NCBI RefSeq assembly: GCF_002964785.1
Contig: NZ_PQCC01000022.1
Span: 369,751 to 433,750 of the forward strand
Source: Pseudoalteromonas sp. T1lg48
Lineage (GTDB): Bacteria > Pseudomonadota > Gammaproteobacteria > Enterobacterales > Alteromonadaceae
Length of the DNA stretch: 64,000 nt
Direction: 5' to 3'
The notes beneath the pieces were generated by a model. That model had not been told where the DNA came from and did not search any database. It worked only from the letters and a program-made list of their open reading frames with translations. A program made the translations under genes and the position numbers. This document shows, one piece after another, positions 45,828 to 55,583 of the stretch. Each line of letters begins with the position of its first letter. Position 1 is the first letter of the stretch.

Positions 45828-47060
45828 ATGCAATTTGCCGATTTTGATCTTGATACCGCGCTACTCAACGCCATTGACAGCCTAGGTTTTACTAAGCCCA
45901 CCAGCATTCAGGAACTGGCTATTCCAGATGCCCTGGAAGGACGCGATGTCCTTGCCTGCGCCCCAACCGGCACCGGCAAAACAGCGGCATTTTTGATCCC
46001 AGCCATTCAATACCTGTTGGATCACCCGCGCCGTAACCCGGGATTCGCCCGCGTCTTGATCATGACGCCGACCCGTGAGCTGGCCTACCAGGTGCATGAA
46101 CAATGCGAGAAGCTGGCGGCGCAAACCCACCTAAAAATCGGGGTGGTGACCGGCGGTATCAACTACGGCACGCATAAAGAAATTTTTGAAAAGAATAACG
46201 ATATCCTGATCGCGACCCCCGGGCGCTTGATGGAATACCTGGACACAGAAAACTTCCATGCCGAAGACGTCGAATTGCTTATTTTGGACGAAGCAGACCG
46301 CATGCTGGACATGGGTTTCCGTAAAGAAATGCTGCGCATTTGTGAGGAAGCGAAAAACCGCCGTCAATGTATGCTCTTCTCTGCCACTCTCGAGGGCGAC
46401 AGCGTAGCCAAGTTCTCCGAGCGCATCTTAAACGAGCCCGCCCAGCTTGAGGCTTCGCCTTCACGTCGTGAACGCGGCAAGATTTTGCAATGGGTGCATC
46501 TGGCCGATGATTACGACCATAAGCTTAAGCTTCTGGTGCACTTGCTGCAGCAAGAAGATGTTGAAAAGGCCATTGTCTTCGTTAAAACCCGTGAGCGTTT
46601 AGAGACACTGGTTGGCGAGCTTTTCACTCATGACATTAAAACCACCTGGTTGCGCGGTGAAATGCCGCAGGATAAACGTATGGCGGCGATGGCCAGCTTC
46701 CACAGTGGCCGCACTAAGATCTTGATTGCCACCGATGTCGCCGCTCGTGGTATCGACGTTAACGACATCAGCCATGTGTTCAACTTCGATATGCCGCGCA
46801 GCGCCGATGTGTATGTACACCGCATTGGCCGTACCGCCCGCGCCGGTAAAAAAGGCACCGCCATTTCCCTGGTTGAAGCCCATGAAGTAGCCATGGTAGG
46901 TAAAATTGAGCGCTACACCGATCAGGTATTAAAGCGCCGTAAGATTAAAGGCCTGGAGCCACAGCACAAAGAAGCCAAGCTGCCGCCGAAGAAGAAAAAA
47001 GATCCGGAAAAAATGAAAGCCAAACGCAAAAAAGCCAAGGCCAAGGCAAAAAAGAAATAA
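45828..47060 (+). CDS. srmB: DEAD-box RNA helicase SrmB
   Basis: SrmB remodels early 50S ribosome precursors. The 410-residue product shows the Q motif (FTKPTSIQELAIPDAL), Walker A APTGTGKTAAF, PTRELAYQ, DEAD box LILDEADRMLD, SAT (LFSATLEGD), and motif VI HRIGRTARAGKKGTA. The C-terminus is strongly basic (PPKKKKDPEKMKAKRKK). ATG 45828 (MQFADFDLD) is taken from family alignment; the ribosome site is poor. Confidence 0.95.
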   Translation: MQFADFDLDTALLNAIDSLGFTKPTSIQELAIPDALEGRDVLACAPTGTGKTAAFLIPAIQYLLDHPRRNPGFARVLIMTPTRELAYQVHEQCEKLAAQTHLKIGVVTGGINYGTHKEIFEKNNDILIATPGRLMEYLDTENFHAEDVELLILDEADRMLDMGFRKEMLRICEEAKNRRQCMLFSATLEGDSVAKFSERILNEPAQLEASPSRRERGKILQWVHLADDYDHKLKLLVHLLQQEDVEKAIVFVKTRERLETLVGELFTHDIKTTWLRGEMPQDKRMAAMASFHSGRTKILIATDVAARGIDVNDISHVFNFDMPRSADVYVHRIGRTARAGKKGTAISLVEAHEVAMVGKIERYTDQVLKRRKIKGLEPQHKEAKLPPKKKKDPEKMKAKRKKAKAKAKKK

Positions 47061-47065
47061 CCCAT

Positions 47066-47096
47066 AAAAAAAAGCCGCTCGATTGAGCGGCTTTTT
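47066..47096. terminator. Terminator between srmB and the M16 peptidase gene
   Basis: AAGCCGCTC GATT GAGCGGCTT (47072-47093) with T-run on the plus strand and A-run on the other side, so usable by both convergent genes. Confidence 0.92.
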
Positions 47097-47112
47097 GCTG
47101 TCTCGGTTCTAC

Positions 47113-49986
47113 TTACTTAAACACGTCTTCCAAAGCCACAACCTTGATATTGCTGCTCGGGATGGCCAGCTTGTAGCTTTCGATTTGCTTATCTTCGGCC
47201 ACCAGCTCGGCAGGTTTTTCGGTGTTGTACTTAAGCGGTGATACCTGCTCGTTCGCTAAACGCGCCTTCATGTCTTCGCCATCGCCACTGACAAACACAT
47301 AATGAATATTATCGGTTTGCAGGTTTTCACGAATAACGCGGTTCACATCTGCCACCGTAAGCGTTTCAAGCTGCGAACGCACGGTGTCGGCAAAGTTATC
47401 GATACCGTAGAATTGGCTATCCAAGGCATAACCGAGCTGACGATTTTGGCTCGCCACCAGCTGCGGCACAAAGTTAACCAGGAAGTTACGGGTAGCGATG
47501 AAGTCTTCCTCACTCATGCCCTGATTGATTAGCTTATCCAGCTCGAACAGTGCCGTGCGCGTTGCAAAGTGGGCATCGTTGTTCGAGCGCAGCGGACGCA
47601 ACCAGACCTGGAAGATTTGCTCGGAACGACCCAGGTTGGCATCCGGCTTGGTTTGGAACATGCCTCGTGGGAAGTATTCGATATAGGCATAATCACCGTA
47701 GTTCATGCCGCGTACTTGGCGAATACGCTCAAATAATTTGGCATTGGAGTTACGGTGCTCACCAAGGAAGGAACGTACCAACCACAGCGCCGTCCAGTCT
47801 TTGCTCGAACGCGTGGTTTCGATTGGGAAGCCGAATGACACCGCCGTGGATTTGGCGTTCTTTTCGATGATGGTAGCGTGATGGCCCTCAAGTGCTGGCG
47901 CATCCGGAATATCCAAACGCGCTTGCTCGCCCGCTGGCAATGATTGCAGGTCGGTCATCATTTGCGCCTTCACCTTTTCAGGCACAGCACCGATCAGACC
48001 CAGGTGCAAATTACGCTGGGTAAAGTTTGCACCATAGAAGGCTTTGACATCATCCAGGGTCAAGGCTTCTAAGTCAGACAAGTCACCGTAGTTGTAGGCC
48101 CCATAAGGGTGACCGTGATACAGCTCGGCGTAGAGTACCTCTTTACCCAGCTCTTCATCGTTAGAGGCTTTTAGACCCGACTTGATGCCGTCGATCAACT
48201 CTTTCTTTAAGCGGGCAAAATCGTCTTCGCGGAAGCCTGGATCAAGTAGTTGGTCGCTGACAAGCTCATACCATTGCTCGGCGTTGTCCTTATGAATGCG
48301 ACCACGTAGCGAGATCATTTCCTTATCGATTTGATAAGAAAAACTGCCGGCAATCGGGTAAAGGGCTTTTTGAATTTCCTTGTAGCTCATCGACTGGCTG
48401 CCGCCTTTGGCCAGCATCGCAGCTGTGAGTGCTGCCACACCTTTTTTACCTTCAGGATCCGCCGCTGCACCGGTGTAGAACAACCAGTTTACGTCAACCA
48501 GAGGGGAGCTGTTGGTTTTATCCAGTACGCTAAAGAATTGCTCGCTTGGCTTGTTATTGATCTCGGTTACCAAGGCATCGAGCTGCACTTCGGTATCAAA
48601 GCCGGCGACCTTGTCCTTGGCCGACATGGTAACCGTGGTGCGGCTGCTATCGGTAAAGTACTTATTGGCGATGGCGCGAATGTCTTCGGCACTGACGCTG
48701 TCGGCACTTTGGTAAAGGGCATTGATCACCTCTGGGTCACGCTCAAAGTGCATATAGTTGGCCAGCGTCGAGGCGATGGCCTGTGATGAATCCAGGCTAT
48801 TGATAAAACTGTATTTAGCGTTTGATTTCAACGCCGCCAGTTTGCCTTCATCCACCAACTCGGTGCGCGCTTTGGCATAGGTTTGGTTAATGGCATCACG
48901 CACTACGGCAAGGTTTTCTTCGTCATCAACCTTAACGAACACATGCAACAGGCCCGGATCTTTTGTTTCCGGGTTGTAGGTAAACATTTGCGAAGCTATT
49001 TGCTTTTCAACCACCAACTGCTGGTATAGCTCCGAGTTTTCAGAGAAATAAAGTTGTGACAACAGGTCCAACGCGGCGCGGTCCTTGGTATTTGGGTTCC
49101 ACTCGGTGCCCTTATACGAAACCAGCAGCCAGTGCCCCGGTAAGCCTTCGTACTGCTCATGCACATAACGTGGCGCAGCTTGTTTCGGCTCTACCGGAAT
49201 ATCCGCCTGATAGTCACCACGCTGCCAGTTACCCCAGTGCTTTTTCACCATTTCAATGGTTTCTTTGGGGTCTACGTCGCCGACGATCACCAAGGAAACG
49301 TACTCGGGCTTATAGAAGCGCTTAAAGAAGGTTTGCCCGTACTCGCTTTGGTCCGGCATGGCTTCGATGTCTTCGAAGAAGCCCATGGTGGTGTGCTCAT
49401 AGGTGTGCTTGTCGAACGCTTCTTTGCGCACCGCGGCCAGTAGCTTACGAATAGGGCTGGCATTGTTTTTTAGGTATTCGCCCTTCACCGTCAGCGCCTC
49501 GGTGCGGAACTGCTCTTCGGTGTAGCTGAGGTTTTGAAATACATCGGCTTTCACCTCCAGCACCTTGTCTAAATGCTGCTTGGAAAAATTAAGGTGATAG
49601 TTGGTGTAGTCATTGGTGGTGTAGGCACGGTTATCTACGCCTGAGTTTTTCATGATATCGGCATACACATCTTCCGGGAATTTTTCCGAGCCTTTGAACA
49701 TCATGTGCTCGAAAAAGTGGGCAAAGCCGGTTTTACCTTCCTCTACTTCGTTGCGCGAGCCTACCGAAACCGGGATCTGTAGCGAGACCACATCTGGGTA
49801 ATCGGTTTTAACCACCATGACCCGCAGACCATTGTCTAGCTCTTCTAATACATAGTCCTGGGCAAATACTTTATTGTTTTGCTGTGCCGTTTCAACTGCA
49901 GCACTTGTTTGCGTTGTCTGTGTGCTTTGACATCCGCCTAGCGTCAGCGCCAGCGCGATACCCGAAGCAATGACCGATAGTTTCAT
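47113..49986 (-). CDS. M16-family zinc metallopeptidase lipoprotein
   Basis: A 957-residue periplasmic/outer-membrane-anchored protease of the insulinase/pitrilysin type. The signal peptide ends with lipobox LGGC (about Cys19). The first M16 domain has the zinc motif HFFEH in GFAHFFEHMMFKGS and the downstream Glu in LTVKGEYLKN. A second inactive half follows (about 480 onward). Relatives degrade peptides in the periplasm. ATG 49986 is chosen because the signal sequence begins there (MKLSVIASGIALALTLGGC); an in-frame start further up (50052) is less likely. It is divergent from the MTHFR-like gene. Confidence 0.93.
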   Translation of the reverse strand: MKLSVIASGIALALTLGGCQSTQTTQTSAAVETAQQNNKVFAQDYVLEELDNGLRVMVVKTDYPDVVSLQIPVSVGSRNEVEEGKTGFAHFFEHMMFKGSEKFPEDVYADIMKNSGVDNRAYTTNDYTNYHLNFSKQHLDKVLEVKADVFQNLSYTEEQFRTEALTVKGEYLKNNASPIRKLLAAVRKEAFDKHTYEHTTMGFFEDIEAMPDQSEYGQTFFKRFYKPEYVSLVIVGDVDPKETIEMVKKHWGNWQRGDYQADIPVEPKQAAPRYVHEQYEGLPGHWLLVSYKGTEWNPNTKDRAALDLLSQLYFSENSELYQQLVVEKQIASQMFTYNPETKDPGLLHVFVKVDDEENLAVVRDAINQTYAKARTELVDEGKLAALKSNAKYSFINSLDSSQAIASTLANYMHFERDPEVINALYQSADSVSAEDIRAIANKYFTDSSRTTVTMSAKDKVAGFDTEVQLDALVTEINNKPSEQFFSVLDKTNSSPLVDVNWLFYTGAAADPEGKKGVAALTAAMLAKGGSQSMSYKEIQKALYPIAGSFSYQIDKEMISLRGRIHKDNAEQWYELVSDQLLDPGFREDDFARLKKELIDGIKSGLKASNDEELGKEVLYAELYHGHPYGAYNYGDLSDLEALTLDDVKAFYGANFTQRNLHLGLIGAVPEKVKAQMMTDLQSLPAGEQARLDIPDAPALEGHHATIIEKNAKSTAVSFGFPIETTRSSKDWTALWLVRSFLGEHRNSNAKLFERIRQVRGMNYGDYAYIEYFPRGMFQTKPDANLGRSEQIFQVWLRPLRSNNDAHFATRTALFELDKLINQGMSEEDFIATRNFLVNFVPQLVASQNRQLGYALDSQFYGIDNFADTVRSQLETLTVADVNRVIRENLQTDNIHYVFVSGDGEDMKARLANEQVSPLKYNTEKPAELVAEDKQIESYKLAIPSSNIKVVALEDVFK

Positions 49987-50188
49987 CTTCCTACCTTGTG
50001 TTATCTGATTGTTATCTGATTTTTGATCCAATCCATTATGCAATAAATTCACTCACTGCGCGTAATCGACACCCGATTTTGCTGTAAACAAATGTGTCAA
50101 AGGGGCGTTACAAGGGGTTTTACGACCCTGCTTGCAGAGGTTCAACTTGAATTGAACTCAACACCCTTGAGTAAGTTTCACTAGAAAG

Positions 50189-50212
50189 GGCTGTATAGAC
50201 GTCTAAATGGCT
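50189..50212 (+). promoter_or_regulatory. Candidate MetJ operator
   Basis: A perfect met box AGACGTCT (50197-50204) is flanked by two weaker 8-bp boxes (GGCTGTAT and AAATGGCT) in tandem, as MetJ needs at least two. It overlaps the spacer of a possible promoter with -10 TATAGT (50215-50220). Confidence 0.65.
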
Positions 50213-50253
50213 GTTATAGTTATTCCCATCAGCCGCATATGGGAATGAGGATC

Positions 50254-51210
50254 ATGGCGCTAACACTGCAAGAGAAAATAGAAGACCCCCGTCAAGGGGT
50301 GTACCTTATCGGCACCACGCCACCAAAGACGGGCACCGACGATACTAAACTGCAAGCCATTGCCGAAAAGCTACTGGGCCGCTTACACGAAATCGAGTAT
50401 GACGGCGTGGTGGTTTACGATATTCAGGACGAAAGCAGTCGCACCAATGTGCCCCGCCCCTTCCCCTTTAAGGAAACCATCGATCCGCGCCACTACAGTG
50501 GCTTGCTGCGTCGTTTGTCGCAGCTGGACGTGATCACCTATAAAAGTGTGGCGCAGCGCAGCGCTGGCGAATTTAACCAGTGGTTAGATACGACCAGCGA
50601 GCAATATAACCTCAATAACCTGGTATTGGTCGGTAGCCCATCGTCAACGGGTGACGTAAAACTAAGCCTAAATGATGCGTATACACACCTGGGTGAGCAC
50701 GACCACGATTTCTTTTTGGGTGGCGTCACCATAGCCGAGCGCCATGCCAGCAAGGGTAATGAGCACGAGCGTTTGCTGACGAAAACGGACCAAGGTTGTA
50801 AGTTTTTCATCTCGCAAGCGGTCTACAACGCCCAGGCGACCATAGACTTGATCACCAGCTATGCCCGCAGCTGTCGCCAGCAAGGTCTGACGCCGCAGCG
50901 TATTATCCTCACCTTTACACCCTGCGGTGGTGAAACCACCCTGGACTTTATGCAGTGGCTGGGCATTTCCGTACCCGAGGCAACCAAGTGGCGCATGCTC
51001 GATGCTGACAACACCTTAAGTGAGTCGGTGCGTATTTGCCGTGAGAACCTGGATTTAATTCTGCGTAGCTGTGCTCATTTAGAGGTGCCGTTGGGGTTAA
51101 ACATCGAGTCTTTAACCAATCGTAAAGAAGAGATCGATGCGTCGATTAACCTTTATCGCCTGCTTAAAGCGACCATGGAGTTAAGTCTGGCCGAGCGCCT
51201 TATCGCTTAA
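50254..51210 (+). CDS. Methylenetetrahydrofolate reductase-like protein
   Basis: The 318-residue protein resembles the MTHFR superfamily: QGVYLIGTTPPKTG near the start (the family Glu-containing TIM-barrel entry), VLVGSPSSTGDVKLSL, FFLGGVTIAERHASKGNEHERL and KFFISQAVYNAQATIDLI, and a late LNIESLTNRKEEIDASI. It differs clearly from MetF of E. coli, so it is probably a distant paralogue. Control by a MetJ box upstream suggests a link to methionine or one-carbon metabolism. ATG 50254 has GAGGATC upstream; another in-frame ATG at 50245 is possible. Confidence 0.75.
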   Translation: MALTLQEKIEDPRQGVYLIGTTPPKTGTDDTKLQAIAEKLLGRLHEIEYDGVVVYDIQDESSRTNVPRPFPFKETIDPRHYSGLLRRLSQLDVITYKSVAQRSAGEFNQWLDTTSEQYNLNNLVLVGSPSSTGDVKLSLNDAYTHLGEHDHDFFLGGVTIAERHASKGNEHERLLTKTDQGCKFFISQAVYNAQATIDLITSYARSCRQQGLTPQRIILTFTPCGGETTLDFMQWLGISVPEATKWRMLDADNTLSESVRICRENLDLILRSCAHLEVPLGLNIESLTNRKEEIDASINLYRLLKATMELSLAERLIA

Positions 51211-51248
51211 ACGTCTATCGATTTACCCATCATTCTTTTGCTTAACTT

Positions 51249-52397
51249 TTGCGCCACCACATATGGTGGCGCTGGGTCAAAGATACTCATCCTGATTTGT
51301 CTTTGCGCATTGAGGATATCAAGACTTTTGAAAGTAAGTTAAATGAACTCAAAAGTGAGCTTGATTCTCCCCTAAGCGTTAATGAATTTCTCACACACAT
51401 TAGTGTTTTGAACGGTCAATTCAATGATGGTCATATGAATATAATGATCCCTAGCCAGCGTCGCCTAGTGGAGCAACTCGCTAATGACAATCAGGGTTTA
51501 TTTCCATTTGAGGTCAAGATAAGGGAAGGTGAAATTTCTATCGCCAGTAAACTCGGTGGAGAAAAAAGTCCATATGAGAACGCGCGCATTGTCGCCATCA
51601 ACAACCAACCCATAGAGTCGATTTACACTAGATTGATGTCACGAATGTATGGTGACACTGTTCGCCATAGGGAAGCGCTGCTAAGCACCAAGTTTGCTTT
51701 GTACTACTGGTTGTTTATTGGCAAAAAGGAGGAGTTTATTATTGAGTTTAGTGATAAGTCCCTCCCTCGCACTTTGATTGTTGACGCTTCAAAAAGCAAG
51801 CCTATGAGCATGAGCAAGCCTACCTTTGATGATACATTTAAGTTTGAGATTCTAAGTGCAGGTGAAGCCAAAATGACCATCAATGAGTTCTGGTGGCATG
51901 ACAAACAGGCATTCTACGACTTTACTCGCGACGCATTCAAAACCATACAAGAGCACAACATACAGCATCTGATCATTGACGTGAGTCTTAATCGCGGTGG
52001 TGATGATGATATGTGGAAGAAGGGCCTACTCACCTATATCGCCGATAAGCCCTACAGGCACACCAGCTTCTACCAAAAAAAAGTGATTGCAGCACATCAG
52101 GATGAGGGAGAAAAAATCGGTGACGTAGTCAGCAGACAATATGAAAAATACGAGCGCAGTGATGTCTCTAACCCTTTGCATTTTAGTGGTAAAGTAAGCG
52201 TTATTATTGGAGTACAAACCTACTCTTCCGCTATTTTGTTTGCCAATACGGTTCAAGACCATGAGTTTGGTCGCCTTGTAGGAGCACCCACGGGCGGGTA
52301 CAGCTGGCAAACGGGTGGAATTCAGTTTTTCACTTTACCCAACTCAAACCTACGTGCAGTAAGTCCCCGGTTTTACTTAGTGCGCCCAAGTGGGTGA
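51249..52397 (+). pseudogene. Decayed S41-family (C-terminal-processing-like) peptidase
   Basis: The frame resembles an S41 peptidase: VKDTHPDLSLRIEDI near the start, GQFNDGHMNIMIP, LIIDVSLNRGGDDDMWKKG, and the catalytic-Ser segment GVQTYSSAILFANTVQD followed by GAPTGGYS. There is no ATG start; the first possible start is TTG 51249, inside a hairpin, and no signal peptide precedes the domain as would be usual. At the end, a TGA directly follows VRPSG, while the same frame continues for 15 more codons (GLNQVVKPNTNEQAQ). Codon use is more AT-rich than in the neighbours. The simplest reading is an acquired gene that is truncated at the 5' end. Confidence 0.6.
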
Positions 52398-52428
52398 GGG
52401 CTAAATCAGGTTGTTAAACCAAATACAA

Positions 52429-52467
52429 ATGAACAAGCACAGTGAATACCCTGCTTGTTCATTTTTA
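52429..52467 (+). terminator. Terminator after the S41-like gene
   Basis: ATGAACAAGCA (52429-52439) pairs with TGCTTGTTCAT (52452-52462), then TTTTT. The other strand also has a short T-run, so it could serve ydbL. Confidence 0.85.
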
Positions 52468-52470
52468 TGA

Positions 52471-52791
52471 TTATTTCTTACGCCATTTACCATCGACCTT
52501 GACCATGTGTCCGGGAACGGTCTTTTCAATGGCCTTGGCGCCGGCCAGGGCTTCAACCTGACTGAGGCTGATGCCGTTTTTCTTGGCCAAGGACAGGTAT
52601 TTAGCCTTGCGTTTGGCATTGATCTCGGTGATCAGTTGTTGCGCCTCGGCGGAGTCTTGCACCAACTCCAGGTAACCAGTACTTGTTTCGCCGACAATGC
52701 CCTGATCCTTCGCCTGATCTAGGGTCAGAGCCCAGGCACTAAAGGCCAACATGGTCGCACTGAGTAACATAGTCCATTTCACTAGTTTCAT
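52471..52791 (-). CDS. ydbL: YdbL-family (DUF1318) periplasmic protein
   Basis: The 106-residue protein has a signal peptide (about 1-21) and the YdbL signature LTLDQAKDQGIVGETSTGYLEL (given here as motif), then EINAKRKAKYLSLAKKNGISLSQVEALAGAKAIEK, ending KVDGKWRKK. In E. coli YdbL works with YdbH and YnbE, a bridge for phospholipid movement between inner and outer membranes. Here the order is ydbH-ynbE-ydbL, with ydbL 9 nt after ynbE. Confidence 0.9.
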   Translation of the reverse strand: MKLVKWTMLLSATMLAFSAWALTLDQAKDQGIVGETSTGYLELVQDSAEAQQLITEINAKRKAKYLSLAKKNGISLSQVEALAGAKAIEKTVPGHMVKVDGKWRKK

Positions 52792-52800
52792 ATTCGCCTC

Positions 52801-52986
52801 CTAAAATAGCTCGCTGTCGTCGCCGAAAAGTTCATCGAGTTCTTTGTCTACTTTAACGCGGATCTCATGATCCACTTTAACGTTAAGGTTGATGGTGATC
52901 GGCTCTTTACTTTCTACCTCGACCCTGTGGGTACATCCCATTAGGGTTAACGCGCCGACTAAGGCCACCAGCATTCGCGTACTCAT
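52801..52986 (-). CDS. ynbE: YnbE-family outer-membrane lipoprotein
   Basis: A 61-residue lipoprotein with lipobox LMGC (Cys18) and the repeated-strand segment VESKEPITINLNVKVDHEIRVKVDKELDELF. YnbE stacks onto YdbH by beta-augmentation in E. coli. It starts 4 nt from the ydbH end and lies 9 nt from ydbL, so all three are one operon. Confidence 0.9.
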   Translation of the reverse strand: MSTRMLVALVGALTLMGCTHRVEVESKEPITINLNVKVDHEIRVKVDKELDELFGDDSELF

Positions 52987-52990
52987 TGCT

Positions 52991-55468
52991 TTACTCCTTC
53001 GCTTGATACTCTTGCTCTACTCTTTTGGTGATTTCGTCACTTAAGCGCAGCGCTCTGAATAAGGTATAGATATTTTCCTGGTGATTATAGTTAAAATTAA
53101 CTGCTTGTTGATGCTCGGGATTTTCTCCCTTCAGTTGCATCGCCATAGTTAACCAACCATCATGGGTTAAATCAACATCGGCATGAATACTGTTAATGTC
53201 TAAATTCTCCAACATGGCCAACATGGGCCCTAACTGTTGCTGCTGCTCTTTGACCACATTAAAGGCGGCGTTGTTATCTATGGTTAACTTGCCCGCGGCC
53301 TGAGAGTATATACGGCCATTTTCGATGCTGACCCCCTGCTCATTAAAGCGCACCGGCAGCTCGGCGGCCAATAGCCCTTTGACACTGATCCCCTGTTGCG
53401 GCTCGAGAGCCAGGACATTTTCGGCGCGGATCCCTTCAAGCTTCAATAATGTCGGCACTCGCTCCTTCTCCAGGCCAGTTACATAAAGCTGGTCCAGGGC
53501 AAAGGTGCCATCAAATATCTTGCCCTGTACTTTGCTAATATAAAGATCTTCATCCATTCCAAGCGTACCATGCACCTCTTTTAGTACCGGACCGGCGCGC
53601 ACTTCACTTAGGTTAAACTTAGTTCTATCGAGCTGAAGTACACCTGAATTCAAACTGCCTTTGGGGGTCATGGTCAGAGACTGGGCCAGGTAATTCTGAT
53701 ACAAGACATCGGCGCTGTTGACATCTAATTGCCAGTCAAAGCGCTCTAGCAGCGCATCACCTTCAAGATGCAATGACGCGGTGCCGCCGCCGAACACCAG
53801 TTCGGGTTCAAGCTGCTGCACCAGGGGCATAAAGGTATGCAGCTCGGTATCATTGATAACCACACTCAGCGCATGAGCGTTGTCGCTCCAGTTATGCTTG
53901 AGCAGTGCCTCCGCACCTTGCCAAGAAGCAATATGAGTGCCCTCAATAACTCGGCTTAAGCTCAGGCTGCTGTCGAGCTTAAGGCCACTTAAGCGCACGC
54001 CCTCCAGCTCTATATCCCCGAGCTGGCTTTGCACCTCTGCCTGCGCCTGTCGCTCACCGGCAGCAAACGGGTTGGCGCTAATATGATACTGCTGCGCCAG
54101 AGTGCGCACCTTTAGTTGTGGGCTATTGAGCGCCGCGACTTTTGTGGTCAGCTCGGCTTCCACCTTTCCATCGCGAGCCAGGGTGCCATCTAAGCTCAAA
54201 GCCAGATTCTTTAACCGATAGTCTTGATAGCTCAAGGCTGGGGTTTTCACATCGCCACGCAGCCAGCCGGCCCCCTGATAATCGTAACCGAACTGGCCTT
54301 TGACCTGCAGCGGCTGATACTCAAGTTCATGCTGCGGTGGCAACGCTACTTGACCCAGGAAGTGCCCTTGCAACTGCTTCTCGGTCAGGGTGCCCTGGCT
54401 TTGAACCGTGCCGATACCGTCTAAATGCGCCGTTAACTGATACTCGCTGCTTAGCGTCAGGGTTTGCCAGTTGCCTTGGGTGTTGTCCGCTTCAACCAGG
54501 ACTGACTGCTGCCCCGCACGATTGGCCATGCTTAGCTCTGGCAGCACAAATTCACCGCTCATATTCACCTTTAGCGGCTGACCACTGCTAAGTTGCCAGC
54601 GAGTTTGGGCCAGCTCTCCCAAATAGGCGCTGTATTTATCCAAAGACATACAATGACTAAGCGCCCCCAGCTCGGTGTGCAGCTGCTGTGCTGCAATACG
54701 GTATTGCTGCATATCCTCGGATTGAAGATGCACCTGCCCCTGGCTTGCAAGTTGCCATAGACATTGCGGCTCGGTACGCAGCTCGCCATCGAGGTGCAAG
54801 GCCAGTATTGCATCAAGACTATTGCCCTTAAACCACCCTTTAAGGGCCAGCTGGGCTACATCTGCATGCCAGTCCAGGGCATGATTTTGCTGCGTTTTAA
54901 TATACTCGCCCAACACCTTGGTAAAATCGCGTGCAAAGGCCACATCCACTTCGATGGCGTCGCTTTTTAGCAGCCATTGCCCCTGAATGTCACCGGTGAT
55001 TTGAAAATGATTGATTTGGTTTTCTTCAATAGCGAAGGTCATGGGGCGACTGAAGTCGGCAAAACTGACCTTGGCATCGGCTATGCTCAGTAAAGGCCTT
55101 TTTAATGGCAGCAACAAGGCCAAAGGCGCGGGCTGCCATTGGCTGGCTTGTTTATCTTTATTATCACTGGCGGTGATGGGGCCTGCCTGTACATGAGCTC
55201 TCGCTACATGGAGGGACGAAGGCGTTAGGGTGACGCCTTCTAAGGTTAAAGAGTGACCCTGATACTCTAGGCATAATCGCTCGGCATCGATGGCCAACAG
55301 CTGAGACCCCCATTGCCAACGTGCGCAGGTCAAACTTGCGCCCTGGTGCTGCAAATATTGCTTGGCCAGCATATGGGTGAGCTCGCTGCGAAATCCATAC
55401 GCGACCGTCAGCGCTATAACCAGCACTAAGATCACCCCAAGCAATATTAAAAAAACCTTACGCAGCAT
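52991..55468 (-). CDS. ydbH: YdbH, AsmA-like intermembrane phospholipid transport protein
   Basis: The 825-residue protein has one N-terminal membrane anchor (VFLILLGVILVLVIALTVAYGF) and a long AsmA-like repeating beta region that forms a lipid groove across the periplasm. The C-terminal region QGISVKGLLAAELPVRFNEQG and FNVVKEQQQQLGPMLAMLENLDI is typical of YdbH. ATG 55468 has AAGGAAGG upstream. With ynbE and ydbL it forms the conserved operon. No frame defect is seen. Confidence 0.92.
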   Translation of the reverse strand: MLRKVFLILLGVILVLVIALTVAYGFRSELTHMLAKQYLQHQGASLTCARWQWGSQLLAIDAERLCLEYQGHSLTLEGVTLTPSSLHVARAHVQAGPITASDNKDKQASQWQPAPLALLLPLKRPLLSIADAKVSFADFSRPMTFAIEENQINHFQITGDIQGQWLLKSDAIEVDVAFARDFTKVLGEYIKTQQNHALDWHADVAQLALKGWFKGNSLDAILALHLDGELRTEPQCLWQLASQGQVHLQSEDMQQYRIAAQQLHTELGALSHCMSLDKYSAYLGELAQTRWQLSSGQPLKVNMSGEFVLPELSMANRAGQQSVLVEADNTQGNWQTLTLSSEYQLTAHLDGIGTVQSQGTLTEKQLQGHFLGQVALPPQHELEYQPLQVKGQFGYDYQGAGWLRGDVKTPALSYQDYRLKNLALSLDGTLARDGKVEAELTTKVAALNSPQLKVRTLAQQYHISANPFAAGERQAQAEVQSQLGDIELEGVRLSGLKLDSSLSLSRVIEGTHIASWQGAEALLKHNWSDNAHALSVVINDTELHTFMPLVQQLEPELVFGGGTASLHLEGDALLERFDWQLDVNSADVLYQNYLAQSLTMTPKGSLNSGVLQLDRTKFNLSEVRAGPVLKEVHGTLGMDEDLYISKVQGKIFDGTFALDQLYVTGLEKERVPTLLKLEGIRAENVLALEPQQGISVKGLLAAELPVRFNEQGVSIENGRIYSQAAGKLTIDNNAAFNVVKEQQQQLGPMLAMLENLDINSIHADVDLTHDGWLTMAMQLKGENPEHQQAVNFNYNHQENIYTLFRALRLSDEITKRVEQEYQAKE

Positions 55469-55531
55469 AGCCTTCCTTTAGCTTAACCCTTGACTTAATA
55501 CTAACACGGGCAAACTGAATACGCCGCAAAC

Positions 55532-55558
55532 AAAAAAGGCTGCAAATGCAGCCTTTTG
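55532..55558 (-). terminator. Terminator after purL
   Basis: AAGGCTGC AAAT GCAGCCTT (55536-55555); T-run on the minus strand from the complement of 55532-55537. Confidence 0.9.
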
Positions 55559-55583
55559 TTATCTTTGGTAATTAACCAAGGAG

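Noticed and set aside
51249..51275. Hairpin GCGCCACCA-CATA-TGGTGGCGC as terminator of the MTHFR-like gene
   Set aside because: Perfect stem but no T-run on either side, so it was not listed as an intrinsic terminator.
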